In this document: piece by piece, positions 55,337-64,000 of the stretch
Layout: every line of letters starts with the position of its first letter
Numbering within the stretch: the stretch's first letter is position 1
Assembly (NCBI RefSeq): GCF_018408855.1
Contig: NZ_AP024326.1
Location: forward strand, 1-64,000
Reading direction: 5' to 3'
Source of the DNA: Caballeronia sp. NK8
GTDB taxonomy: Bacteria > Pseudomonadota > Gammaproteobacteria > Burkholderiales > Burkholderiaceae
DNA length: 64,000 nt
Notes under the pieces: model-generated
Told to the model about the DNA's origin: nothing
Seen by the model: only the letters and a program-made list of their open reading frames with translations
Database searches by the model: none
Program-made: the position numbers and the translations under genes

Positions 55337-56100
55337 ATGACAACATTCGTGGACTACCCGGCTGTTTTGTTCGTCGTTATTCTCGCGTTGCTTGTGGGTG
55401 GAGTGGCGTTCGGTGCATTCGCTTTACGTCGGCTCGTGGTACTGCTACCGGAAGACCGCGACGACTTTCATATCATTCAGACATCGACGCTGACACTGCT
55501 TGCGCTCCTGATCGGATTTAGCCTTTCGATGGCGGTGAACCGCTACGATCTTCGCAAGACCTTTGAGGAGGGTGAAGCCAACGCGATTGGCACCGAATAT
55601 TCGCGCGCGGATCTCGTCCATCCGTTCTCGGAGCGAAAATCAAGGCGGCACTGATTCGGTATACGAAGCTGAGACTGTCTAACTACCGGACACGGGGTCG
55701 CGACGAACTTGCACAAATCAATCGCGATTCGGCGGATGCGCAAGCGGAATTATGGCAACTGGCGACGCAAGTAGCGAAAAAGCAGCCGACACCCATTGGT
55801 GCGCTTGTCGTCTCCGGCATGAACGATGTCCTGAACGCCCAGGACTACTCGGAAGCCGCGCGCATCAATCGCATTTTCATTGGCGCGTGGTATCTGATGA
55901 TCATCATCGCGCTTCTCGGCTGTATCGTGCAGGGTTACGGAGCGAAAGGCAAGCTCCGTAAAGGGCTGCTCATTACGATTCTCCCGGCCACGGTCGCGCT
56001 GTCACTCGCACTCATCGCAGATATTGATAGCCCGAAGGGTGGGCTCATCCGGGTTGAGCCAAAAGATCTGACAAGGCTTGCGAATTCCCTTGAAAGATAA
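55337..56100 (+). pseudogene. DUF4239-type membrane protein gene, frameshifted
   Basis: The first frame (MTTFVDYPAVLFVVILALLV; two membrane segments, DLRKTFEEGEANAIGTEY) stops at 55654. From about 55630 the sense continues in another frame (AKIKAALIRYTKLRLSNYRT) to a second pair of membrane segments (WYLMIIIALLGCIVQGYG, LLITILPATVALSLALIADI) and the stop at 56100. The four-segment layout with a soluble centre is that of bestrophin-like DUF4239 proteins. One indel near 55620-55635 breaks it. Confidence 0.75.
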
Positions 56101-56339
56101 GCTGGCTGAACTACCTGTCATATGAGATGGCAGGCGACCGAAGCTGCCGCTATGACCCCTATGACTATCGGATGGACATGACGGGCCCGAAAAAGAAAAA
56201 GCTTGCCAAGCGCTCGTTGAAGTTATATCGATGAAGCGCTATGAGTGTCCAGCGTTGGAAGCTTTTTGCGACCGATAAACGCACTTGCATGCGTGCCGTT
56301 TCCGTGGAATACCGTTTGGATCGACATCTAGGGGAAAAA

Positions 56340-58025
56340 ATGAACCTTGGTGATTGCTTCTCGACGCTGGCGCAGCCGACTAAACGCGCGCCTTTCGCCT
56401 TGGTTGCGGCCGGCATACTGAGCGTTGCGATCAACGTGCAGGCCCAGACCAGCTCACAGCAGACCACGAAACCAAACATCGTATTGATCGTAGGCGACGA
56501 TGTTGGCTGGGGCGATCTCGGGGTCTATGGCGGTGGTGAAGGACGTGGAATTCCGACGCCCAATCTTGACCGGATGGCGGACGAAGGAATGACCTTCTTC
56601 GATTTCTACGGTCAACCGAGTTGCACGCCAGGCCGCGCCGCACTTCAGACTGGACGCAATCCGAATCGCAGCGGCATGACGACCGTTGCGTTTCAGGGTC
56701 AGGGCGGCGGGCTTCCGCGTGCCGAGTGGACACTAGCATCGGTGCTGAAACTCGCCAACTACAAGACGTATTTCACGGGTAAATGGCACCTGGGCGAGGC
56801 AGATTACGCGCTACCCAACGCTCAGGGCTACGACGACATGAAATACGTCGGCCTGTATCACTTGAACGCCTATACCTACGCCGATCCAAAATGGTTTCCG
56901 GAAATGGATCAGCAAACCCGCGACATGTTCACCAAGGTGACCACGGGCATGCTTTCTGGAAAGGCAGGTGAGAAGGCTCACGAAGACTTCAAGCTAAACG
57001 GTCAGTACCAGAACGAACCGGACAAACGGATCGTCGGCATCCCGTTCGTCGATCGCTACATCGAGAAAGCCGCGCTCGACGATATAGACGAGGCTGCGCA
57101 AAGCGGCCAGCCGTTCTTCATCAATGTGAACTTCATGAAGGTTCACCAGCCCAACATGCCCGATCCCGACTACATCGGCAAATCGCTGGCGAAATCCAAG
57201 TACGCGGACTCGCTCGTCGAACTCGATGCGCGGGTCGGCCACATACTCGACAAGCTGCGCGAGAAAGGCCTCGACAAGAACACGCTGGTGTTCTTCACGA
57301 CCGACAATGGCGCGTGGCAGGACGTGTATCCGGACGCCGGCTATACCCCGTTCCGTGGCACGAAAGGAACCGATCGCGAGGGCGGTACGCGCGTGCCGGC
57401 CATCGCTTGGTGGCCAGGCAAGATCAAGCCCCACTCACGCAACTACGACATTGTGGGCGGCCTCGACTGCATGGCGACGTTCGCAGCGGTGGCGGGAGTC
57501 GACCTGCCGAAGAACGATCGCGAAGGTAAGCCAATCATCTTCGACAGCTACGACATGTCGCCCGTGCTTTTCGGTACAGGCAAGAGCAAGCGCACTGCAT
57601 GGTTCTATTTCACCGAGAACGAATTGACGCCGGGTGCGGTGCGAGTCGGTCAGTTCAAGGCGGTGTTCAACCTGCGCGGCGACGCAGGCGTGAAGACCGG
57701 TGGACTGGCGGTGGACTCGAACCTCGGCTGGAAGGGCCCCGAGAGCTACGTCGCGACCGTTCCACAGGTCTTCGACCTATACCAGGACCCGCAGGAGCGC
57801 TACGACATCTTCATGAACAACTATACCGAGCACACCTGGACGCTCCCAGCCTTGAGCGGCGCGGTGAAAGAGGAGATGAAGACATACGTAAAGTACCCGC
57901 CACGTAAGGCGCAGAGCGAAGCGTACGCTGGCCCCATTACGCTCAGTCAATACGAGCGGCTGAAGTACGTGCGTGAAGAACTGGAGAAAAATGGATTCAG
58001 CATTCCGCTGCCGACGGGAAATTGA
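56340..58025 (+). CDS. Secreted Cys-type sulfatase (arylsulfatase)
   Basis: 561 residues from the ATG at 56340. A signal peptide (FALVAAGILSVAINVQAQ) sends it to the periplasm. Metal-binding Asp pair in LIVGDDVGWGD. The modified residue is C95 in SCTPGRAALQTG (C-x-P-x-R), which becomes formylglycine; further conserved sites are TGKWHLGE and FFTTDNGAWQD. It removes sulfate from an organic ester, probably to feed sulfur metabolism. First of three genes with the maturase that installs formylglycine. Confidence 0.9.
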   Translation: MNLGDCFSTLAQPTKRAPFALVAAGILSVAINVQAQTSSQQTTKPNIVLIVGDDVGWGDLGVYGGGEGRGIPTPNLDRMADEGMTFFDFYGQPSCTPGRAALQTGRNPNRSGMTTVAFQGQGGGLPRAEWTLASVLKLANYKTYFTGKWHLGEADYALPNAQGYDDMKYVGLYHLNAYTYADPKWFPEMDQQTRDMFTKVTTGMLSGKAGEKAHEDFKLNGQYQNEPDKRIVGIPFVDRYIEKAALDDIDEAAQSGQPFFINVNFMKVHQPNMPDPDYIGKSLAKSKYADSLVELDARVGHILDKLREKGLDKNTLVFFTTDNGAWQDVYPDAGYTPFRGTKGTDREGGTRVPAIAWWPGKIKPHSRNYDIVGGLDCMATFAAVAGVDLPKNDREGKPIIFDSYDMSPVLFGTGKSKRTAWFYFTENELTPGAVRVGQFKAVFNLRGDAGVKTGGLAVDSNLGWKGPESYVATVPQVFDLYQDPQERYDIFMNNYTEHTWTLPALSGAVKEEMKTYVKYPPRKAQSEAYAGPITLSQYERLKYVREELEKNGFSIPLPTGN

Positions 58026-58112
58026 TTTGCCCGAGAATCGGATCAAGCAAGGTCCCGCTGCCGCATAAGAGGCGACGAGTTGCCAGCGTCTGGCGCGAAA
58101 TGAGGAGGGAAG

Positions 58113-59192
58113 ATGCGCTTCGCAGCCGATTCTGCGCGTGGAGGTCATGCTCCTGGCATTCTGATGGGGTGGCTCGTCTGTCTGTGCGTCGCGCTGACAG
58201 GGTGCGGCAGTACAAATACGGTTGAGCAAGGTCATAGCAACGCGCCGCCGGCAGCATCGGTTACTCCGTCCGCTGCGGTACTCCCATCGTGGCAGGACGG
58301 CGCCGCGCGCGCGGCGATTCTGAAGTTCATCTCCGACGTGACGCGTGAGGGAGCATCAAGCTACGTGCCTCCGGAAGCACGCATCGCCGTGTTCGACAAC
58401 GACGGCACGCTATGGAGCGAGCAACCGATGCCGTTCCAGCTACTTTTCATGATCGACCAAGTGAAGGCGGCCGCGCCGCGCCATCCAGAATGGCAGAGCA
58501 ATCCTGCATATAAGGCCTTGCTTGCGCACGACGCTGCGGCGCTCGCGCAAAACAAGAAGGCTCTGCTGCAATTGCTCGCGGTCGCCAACAGCGGCATGAC
58601 CACCGACGAGTACGATCGCGCAATAAGTACGTGGCTTTCCGCCACCCGACATCCCACACTTCAGCGACCCTTCACCGAACTCATCTACCAGCCGCAACTC
58701 GAATTGCTGGACCTTTTGCGAACGAATGGCTTCAGAATCTGGATCGTCTCGGGCGGCACGGCCGAATTCATGCGCGTCTGGGCGAGCCAGGCTTATGGCA
58801 TCCCTCCGGAGCAGATCGTGGGCACGGAAGAGAAGCTCAGGTATCAGTTGCGTGAGGGCAAGCCCGCGTTGATGCGTGAACCCGGTTTTGCTTTCGTCGA
58901 CGACGGCCCTGGTAAGCCAGTGGGAATTTTTCGCGCGATCGGGCGGCGTCCGATCCTCGCGTTTGGCAATTCGGACGGCGACAGGGAAATGCTCGAGTAC
59001 ACCGCCGGCGGCCCGGGCGAAACAATGGCGCTGCTGCTGCACCACGACGATGCCGAAAGGGAGTTTGCCTATGATCGGCAATCCGCGCTCGCCCGACTCG
59101 ACAAGGCGTGGGACCAGGCGCTCGCGCGCGGATGGGTCGTCGTCAGCATGAAGCAGGACTGGAAGACCGTGTATCCCGCGCCAAAATCCTAG
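58113..59192 (+). CDS. HAD-superfamily phosphatase lipoprotein
   Basis: 359 residues with strong GGAGG before the start. Lipoprotein signal with lipobox LTGC (C31). HAD motif I D95-N-D97-G-T (AVFDNDGTLWSE), motif II in IWIVSGGTAEF, and motif IV region in ILAFGNSDGDREMLEY. It would remove phosphate (or hydrolyse a related bond) outside the cytoplasm. Lying between the sulfatase and its maturase, it may act on the same compound, for example a sulfo-phospho ester. That is inference. Confidence 0.82.
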   Translation: MRFAADSARGGHAPGILMGWLVCLCVALTGCGSTNTVEQGHSNAPPAASVTPSAAVLPSWQDGAARAAILKFISDVTREGASSYVPPEARIAVFDNDGTLWSEQPMPFQLLFMIDQVKAAAPRHPEWQSNPAYKALLAHDAAALAQNKKALLQLLAVANSGMTTDEYDRAISTWLSATRHPTLQRPFTELIYQPQLELLDLLRTNGFRIWIVSGGTAEFMRVWASQAYGIPPEQIVGTEEKLRYQLREGKPALMREPGFAFVDDGPGKPVGIFRAIGRRPILAFGNSDGDREMLEYTAGGPGETMALLLHHDDAEREFAYDRQSALARLDKAWDQALARGWVVVSMKQDWKTVYPAPKS

Positions 59193-59242
59193 CGGGAAAC
59201 GCCGGTCGTGTCGAAGCTGCGACTAAACCAGCAGGAGTCGAG

Positions 59243-60529
59243 ATGGATGATATCAGCGCCAGTACATCAGTGCAGCCGATTTTCTTTCACGGGACGCGAC
59301 CGCTCGCGCCCGAACCGGCCGCGCCAGCGCAGAAGGGACGATTCCATACGATGGCCAAGGCCATTGGCTCGACATGCAACATCGACTGTACCTACTGCTA
59401 TTACCTGCACAAAGAACACCTGCTCGATCAGCGTCGCGGCCGGCGGATGGAAGTGTCGATGCTGGAACGCTACATTCGCCAGTACATCGAGGCACAAGAC
59501 GGCGACGAGATCATCTTCTCGTGGCAGGGTGGTGAGCCGACGATGCTCGGCGTCGATTTCTTCCGCGATATCGTCGAAATTCAGAAGAAGTATGCCCCGG
59601 CCGGGCGTCACATTTCGAACGATCTTCAGACGAACGCGACCCTTCTGGACGACGAATGGTGCAGGTTCCTGAAGGAGCATGACTTTCTGGTTGGCGTGAG
59701 TATTGACGGGCCGCGTGAGTTGCATGACACGTTCCGCCGCGATCGCAAGGGCCAGCTCACTTTCGACAATGTGATGGAGGGCATCGGCTATCTGAGGAAG
59801 CACGGCGTGAAGTTCAACACGCTCACGGTCGTCAACCGCATCAACGCCAAGAAGCCTCTCGACGTATACCGTTTCCTGCGTAATGAATTGGATTCCCGAT
59901 ACATCCAGTTCATCCCGTGCGTGGAGCCGAAGGACTTTCGCAGCGTTGCGCCCCAGCATTGGCCGCCCGACGCGATGCCGATGCTGGGAAGCAGCGCCGC
60001 CAGACCGGGCAATGCGGACTCGGTCGTGACGGACTGGTCGGTCGATCCCGACGACTGGGGCTACTTCCTGTCGCGAACCTTCGACGAATGGCATAGAAAA
60101 GACGTGGGTCGCGTGCTGGTGAACCTGTTCGAGACGGCCGTCGTGCAGACGATGGGGCGTCCCGCGCAAACGTGTGTGACCGCCGAGTTCTGTGGCAAGG
60201 CGCTTGCAATCGAACACGACGGCGAAGTCTATGCCTGCGATCACTATGTGTACCCGGCCTTTTCGCTTGGCAATATCCGGACGAGGCATCTGGGCGAGAT
60301 GGCGTTCTCGCCACAGCAGCAACGCTTCGGCTACGCAAAGCGGGACACGCTTCCTGAATTTTGCCGCCAATGCCGGCATCTGAGGGTGTGCTGGGGAGAG
60401 TGCCCCAAGAATCGCTTCATCCGCAGCCCGGACGGTCAGGCCGGACTGAATTATCTCTGCAGTGGCATCAGACGGTTTCACGATCACGCGGGGCCTGCGC
60501 TCAGACAAATTGCGAAGCAATGCGTGTGA
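59243..60529 (+). CDS. Anaerobic sulfatase maturase (radical SAM, SPASM)
   Basis: 428 residues from the ATG at 59243 (CAGGAG upstream). Radical SAM cysteines C45-x3-C49-x2-C52 in STCNIDCTYCYY, GGEPTMLG, then the SPASM region with CVTAEFCGKALAIEHDGEVY, CDHYVYP, CRQCRHLRVCWGECPKNRF. It oxidises the Cys of the sulfatase to formylglycine using S-adenosylmethionine, without oxygen. Third gene of the operon. The stop codon (60527-60529) lies in the target duplication of an IS30 element, so the C-terminus is just preserved. Confidence 0.9.
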   Translation: MDDISASTSVQPIFFHGTRPLAPEPAAPAQKGRFHTMAKAIGSTCNIDCTYCYYLHKEHLLDQRRGRRMEVSMLERYIRQYIEAQDGDEIIFSWQGGEPTMLGVDFFRDIVEIQKKYAPAGRHISNDLQTNATLLDDEWCRFLKEHDFLVGVSIDGPRELHDTFRRDRKGQLTFDNVMEGIGYLRKHGVKFNTLTVVNRINAKKPLDVYRFLRNELDSRYIQFIPCVEPKDFRSVAPQHWPPDAMPMLGSSAARPGNADSVVTDWSVDPDDWGYFLSRTFDEWHRKDVGRVLVNLFETAVVQTMGRPAQTCVTAEFCGKALAIEHDGEVYACDHYVYPAFSLGNIRTRHLGEMAFSPQQQRFGYAKRDTLPEFCRQCRHLRVCWGECPKNRFIRSPDGQAGLNYLCSGIRRFHDHAGPALRQIAKQCV

Positions 60530-60530
60530 G

Positions 60531-61756
60531 GGCGGATTCAACCGGTCAACGCAACGCCCAACGTCTCGGCCAATTTCTCCGCTGGCGTCATAAAACCCAA
60601 GGTCTGCCGCGGCCTTTCATTGAGCCGCTTGGCAATTGCGTTCAACTCAGCCTGTGAGTAATGATCCAACGGCTGGCCCTTTGGAAGGTACTGACGTAGC
60701 AATCCATTGGTATTCTCGTTACTCCCTCTTTGCCACGGCTTTCGCGGTTCGCAGAAGTACACCTGCATATCTGTCGCCACCGTGAACTGCACGTGAGCTG
60801 CCATCTCCGTGCCCCGATCCCATGTCAACGAGCGCTTCAATTGCGCAGGAAGCTTGCGCACCTGCTTGATCAGCGCCTGCGTGACGCTCTGCGTGTCTTT
60901 GCCCGGCACCTTCACCAGCACCAAATAGCGTGAATGACGCTCCACCAGCGTAGCAACGTGCGTGTCGATTGAACGTGCAACCAAATCGCCTTCCCAATGC
61001 CCTGGCACAGCGCGATCCTCGGCCTCGGCCGGGCGTTCGCTGATCGGCACCGCATCGATGATCGTGCCGCGATTCTGACCCCGCTTCGAGGCGCACTTCG
61101 GACGACGCACCGCGCGCCTGGTGCGCAGCTCACTGATCAATTCCTTCTTCAGCGCTCCACGGGTCTGGATAAACAGCGTCTGATAGATCGTTTCGTGCGA
61201 AATGTGCATCTCCTTGCGTTGCGGGTATCGCCTCTTGAGCCAGCCCGAGATTTGCGCAGGCGACCATTGTAGGCGCAGCCCTCGCGCGACCTGCTTACAC
61301 AAGCGCGCATTGCCCGCCAGCGCGCATTGTTTCGGACGCAACGCGCGCCTCCAAGCCAACTCATCGGCCACATGCGCGCGATACTTCTCGCGCCCTCCAT
61401 TGCGGCTCACTTCACGGCTGATGGTCGATTTGCTTCGCCCCAACTGCGCTGCAATCGACCCATACGACTCATTCTGGCTCAACGCTCGCGAGATCTCTTC
61501 GCGCTCGCATAAGCTCAAAGCACGCGCTGCGCCGGCGCGATCCCGCCATGTTTGGCGATGTGCCGGTGCGTTGAGCCGACATCCCGCTGTAACGCGCGCG
61601 CAATCGCACTGACGCTCTCCCCACTACGCCAAAGCTTCCAGAGCCTCTGCCGCTGCGCTTTGCCCAACCAAGGCTTTCTCTGTCGAGTCATCGATGCTCC
61701 CCACCTGTATCACGATCATTAGATCAGAGGTGTTGCATCGACCGGTTGAATCCGCC
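60531..61756 (-). mobile_element. IS30-family element
   Basis: 1226 bases. Ends begin GGCGGATTCAACCGGT (60531) and its reverse (61741-61756), with three-base duplications GAG at 60528-60530 and 61757-61759. The transposase frame is broken (see gene), so the copy may be immobile. It sits exactly at the stop codon of the sulfatase maturase gene. Confidence 0.85.
60538..61691 (-). pseudogene. IS30-family transposase with one frameshift
   Basis: The first 54 or so codons from 61691 (MTRQRKPWLGKAQRQRLWKL; GGIAPAQR) end at a stop, and the rest continues in another frame from about 61520 (SLCEREEISRALSQNESYGS, the helix-turn-helix) to the end at 60538. The DDE core is intact in the second part: GHWEGDLVARSIDTHVATLV, LTWDRGTEMAAH, PWQRGSNENTNGLLRQYLP. 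Rejoined length about 385 residues. Whether a frameshift or an internal start still yields protein is uncertain. Confidence 0.8.
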
Positions 61757-61759
61757 GAG

Positions 61760-62653
61760 CGATCTTAACGCCCGTGTAGCGTGATGACGTTTGGAGTGCC
61801 TGTCGACCCGTTACATCGCTTCTTCCAATGCCCGTTGTTCTTCATCAAGAGACGGCCGGCCCACCGAGTGTCCAACGGCCGCAGCGGGTCGACTACGGAA
61901 GGTCGCGACTTATAGCGGTCGCAGCTGTCACGCGTCTTCAGCAAACGTCTATAGCTCGTCACCGGAGGCCGCTCCCTCCGTCTCCAGACAGCTTGTTGAG
62001 GCGGCCGTTCCGCAGCTAGCAGAGGCCCTTCATCGAGGCCGACTCGCGGGCTCTCGGCCAAGCGAAAAGCAGCTATGCAAACCTATAACCCGCAGGACGG
62101 AAAACGCCCGGGGTCAAGGCGTAAGTTCCATCCACATACGTTTTTGAAAAAGATTCCCGCGGCAGCGGTACCGCATCCGAAGAGCGCCATTGTTACACCG
62201 TCACGCTTTGTCACCCGACCACTTGTGCGCTCGCCGGTGGGGTAGCGCTAACGCACAAGGGACACCCTCGTGATTGTCATTCGACGTATTGACTCGGCTC
62301 TCACCCGGTTGATGTGGCAAGCGGAGTTGCCTTCTGGCTGCGTCTCTCTCCATTGCCCAGCATCGCGGATGCTCTGAAACCCTGTCCCGTAGCCGTCGCG
62401 CATGAACGTTGGCGGCTTCGACCGGCAACTTCTTCAATCTGCCATCACCTTGCCGACGGGGTTCAGGGAGCGTGGGTATGCAGTGTTCACCTTGCGGCGA
62501 TCCTCACGGTAGCCTTCCAGCAACGGCTTCCAATACTTTGCGATTGAGAAATCTAGCTGCCGATGGCGGTTTGCCGACGCGAGATCAGGTAATTGCCGAT
62601 AGCCCTCCGCGGAAATTTGCGAAGAACAAAACTTGAGCGTTGATTCGCAACAT
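61760..62653. other. No gene recognised
   Basis: About 890 bases between the IS30 element and the transpeptidase gene. Frames on both strands have no family resemblance. The stretch 62200-62440 has a conserved-looking but non-coding character and might be a remnant of a mobile intron or element; I cannot support this. Confidence 0.35.
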
Positions 62654-64000
62654 TCACATCGTCGGCACGCGCGTCGTCGCCATGCGCTCCGCTTTGTCCG
62701 GCAGCACGTTCATGACGCTCATCGTGCGGCTGGCAATATCGGCGAACGCCGGACCGGACACTGCGCCACCGAAGTGCGAGCCCTTGCTCGGCCGGTCGAT
62801 CGACACGGCGATGATCACGCGCGGCGCATTGGCCGGTACGATGCCGACGAACGACGCGCGGTATTGACTATGGTCGTAACCTTCAGCGGTCCACCGATAC
62901 GCGGTGCCCGTCTTGCCCGCGACGCTATAGCCCGCGACGACTGCCTGCGGCGCGGTGCCATTCTTCGACACCACGGTTTGCAGCATCGCGCGTACTTCGC
63001 GCGCGACCCGTTTCGAATAGATGCGACGGCCATGCACGGGGCTCGTGCCTTGCGCACGAATCGTCGCCGGCACGAACACGCCATCGTTCGCGAAGATCGT
63101 ATAGACCTGCGCGAGTTGCAGCAGCGACGCGGAAAGCCCGTAGCCGTACGACATCGTTGCCTGCTCTATGCGCCGCCAGTGACGGTACGGCCGCACGATG
63201 CCGGACGCGGCGCCCGGCAAACCGGCCATCGGCGCACGTCCCAGACCCACGGCGTGGAAGTTGTTCCACATGTCCTGACGCGACAGTTGCATGGCGATCT
63301 TGGTGGTGCCGACGTTGCTCGATTTCTGGATCACTTTCGAAACCGTCAGGATTCCGAAGTCTGCATCGTCGTGAATGGTCGCGCCATCGAGGCGCAGACG
63401 GCCGCCATCGGTCGGCACGATCGTGTCGGGTGTCACGATATGACGCTGCAACGCAAGCGCGATGGTCAAGGGCTTGAGCACCGAGCCCGGCTCGAACGCA
63501 TCGGTCACCGCGCGATTGCGAATCCGCTTGCCGCTGCGCGTCGCACGGCGGTTCGGATCGTACGTCGGCCAGTTCGTCATCGCGAGAATCCCGCCGGTGT
63601 GCGCGTCGAGCACGACCGCCGAGCCCGCCTTTGCACCAAAGCGCTGCACGGCGTCCTGCACCGCCTTGAACGCCGCGAACTGGATCGAGCGATCGATCGA
63701 CAGACGCACGTCCTTGCCCGGCTTCGCACCGACGAACGCCAGCGTGTCGATGATCTGCCCGCGCGCATTGCGCAACACGCGACGGCTGCCATCGGTGCCG
63801 GTCAGCATTGGGTTATCGACGCGCTCGATGCCTTCCTGTCCTTTGCCGTCGACGCCGGAAAAACCGGTGATATGCGCGGCTACCGCACCTTCCGGATAGA
63901 AGCGTCGATAGTCGCGCTCGGCGTAAAGACCCGGCACGTCGAGTTGCATGGCCTGCTTCGCCACCGCAAGCGGCACCTGGCGCTGCAAATAGGCGAACGC
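62654..64000 (-). CDS. FtsI/PBP3-like peptidoglycan transpeptidase (partial)
   Basis: 448 residues to the window edge; the N-terminus with membrane anchor lies beyond base 64000. Penicillin-binding motifs: active-site S-x2-K in AFEPGSVLKPLTIAL, SxN in VIQKSSNVGTTK, and KTG in SVAGKTGTAYRW. The dimerisation-type region has GVDGKGQEGIERVDNPML. It cross-links septal cell wall in the periplasm. Its presence on a probable secondary replicon suggests an extra copy of the chromosomal ftsI. No division-cluster neighbours are visible. Confidence 0.87.
   Translation of the reverse strand, partial: AFAYLQRQVPLAVAKQAMQLDVPGLYAERDYRRFYPEGAVAAHITGFSGVDGKGQEGIERVDNPMLTGTDGSRRVLRNARGQIIDTLAFVGAKPGKDVRLSIDRSIQFAAFKAVQDAVQRFGAKAGSAVVLDAHTGGILAMTNWPTYDPNRRATRSGKRIRNRAVTDAFEPGSVLKPLTIALALQRHIVTPDTIVPTDGGRLRLDGATIHDDADFGILTVSKVIQKSSNVGTTKIAMQLSRQDMWNNFHAVGLGRAPMAGLPGAASGIVRPYRHWRRIEQATMSYGYGLSASLLQLAQVYTIFANDGVFVPATIRAQGTSPVHGRRIYSKRVAREVRAMLQTVVSKNGTAPQAVVAGYSVAGKTGTAYRWTAEGYDHSQYRASFVGIVPANAPRVIIAVSIDRPSKGSHFGGAVSGPAFADIASRTMSVMNVLPDKAERMATTRVPTM

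Noticed and set aside
62201..62437. Minus-strand frame of 78 codons, possibly part of a group II intron or element
   Set aside because: I could not identify intron domains or an encoded protein domain; support is too weak.
1..64000. CRISPR arrays, tRNA or rRNA genes, riboswitches
   Set aside because: No regularly spaced repeats, no cloverleaf with a CCA-type end and no known leader structure were seen by eye.

Overview
The window reads like one end of a high-GC secondary replicon (megaplasmid or chromid) of a Burkholderiaceae bacterium, most like Paraburkholderia or Caballeronia. This rests on gene style: many LysR, IclR and GntR regulators beside CoA-linked catabolic genes, a plasmid replication initiator next to a large tyrosine recombinase, and numerous IS remnants. 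The genus is inference; no rRNA, tRNA or CRISPR array was seen.

Layout. 1-6.7 kb is replicon backbone: a replication initiator opening at base 1, a small hypothetical gene, and a conserved unknown gene coupled to a 651-residue tyrosine recombinase. Two dif-like sites with identical arms (2412-2433 and 4004-4025) lie upstream of it. 6.8-8.9 kb is debris: a decayed WD40-repeat gene, an IS110 scrap and a LysR scrap. 8.9-13 kb is a transporter / two-subunit aconitase X / GntR module. 13-27.7 kb is an intact catabolic island: LysR, Rieske oxygenase and its reductase, two carriers, a TauD/TfdA dioxygenase, and a convergent operon for CoA ligation, CoA transfer and enoyl-CoA hydration. An IclR regulator stands at its end, and its probable operator (TCCTA-N5-TAGGA) also precedes the MFS carrier gene 8.6 kb away. 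27.7-32.1 kb is a decaying biotin-carboxylase catabolic cluster with frameshifts in nearly every gene.

32.2-33.9 kb holds a UbiD-type decarboxylase overlapped by a small protein that resembles nitrile-hydratase-like leader peptides, cut off by an IS3 element which itself carries an IS701 element. 37.3-39.4 kb is an IS91-type element whose transposase and recombinase are each interrupted by an amber codon. 39.8-43.7 kb encodes a receiver protein and two sensor kinases. 44-55 kb is a patchwork of hydrolases, two paralogous divergent SDR-LysR pairs, a hydrolase-SnoaL fusion, small unknown genes with a truncated VapC toxin, and an MBL-fold hydrolase. 56.3-60.5 kb is a sulfatase / HAD lipoprotein / anaerobic sulfatase maturase operon, with an IS30 element inserted at its last stop codon. 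The window ends inside an FtsI-like transpeptidase gene.

Most promising for new biology: the dif-like sites with the recombinase, the leader-like peptide coupled to UbiD, the unidentified substrate of the 13-27 kb pathway, and the SDR enzymes whose catalytic tyrosine is replaced.
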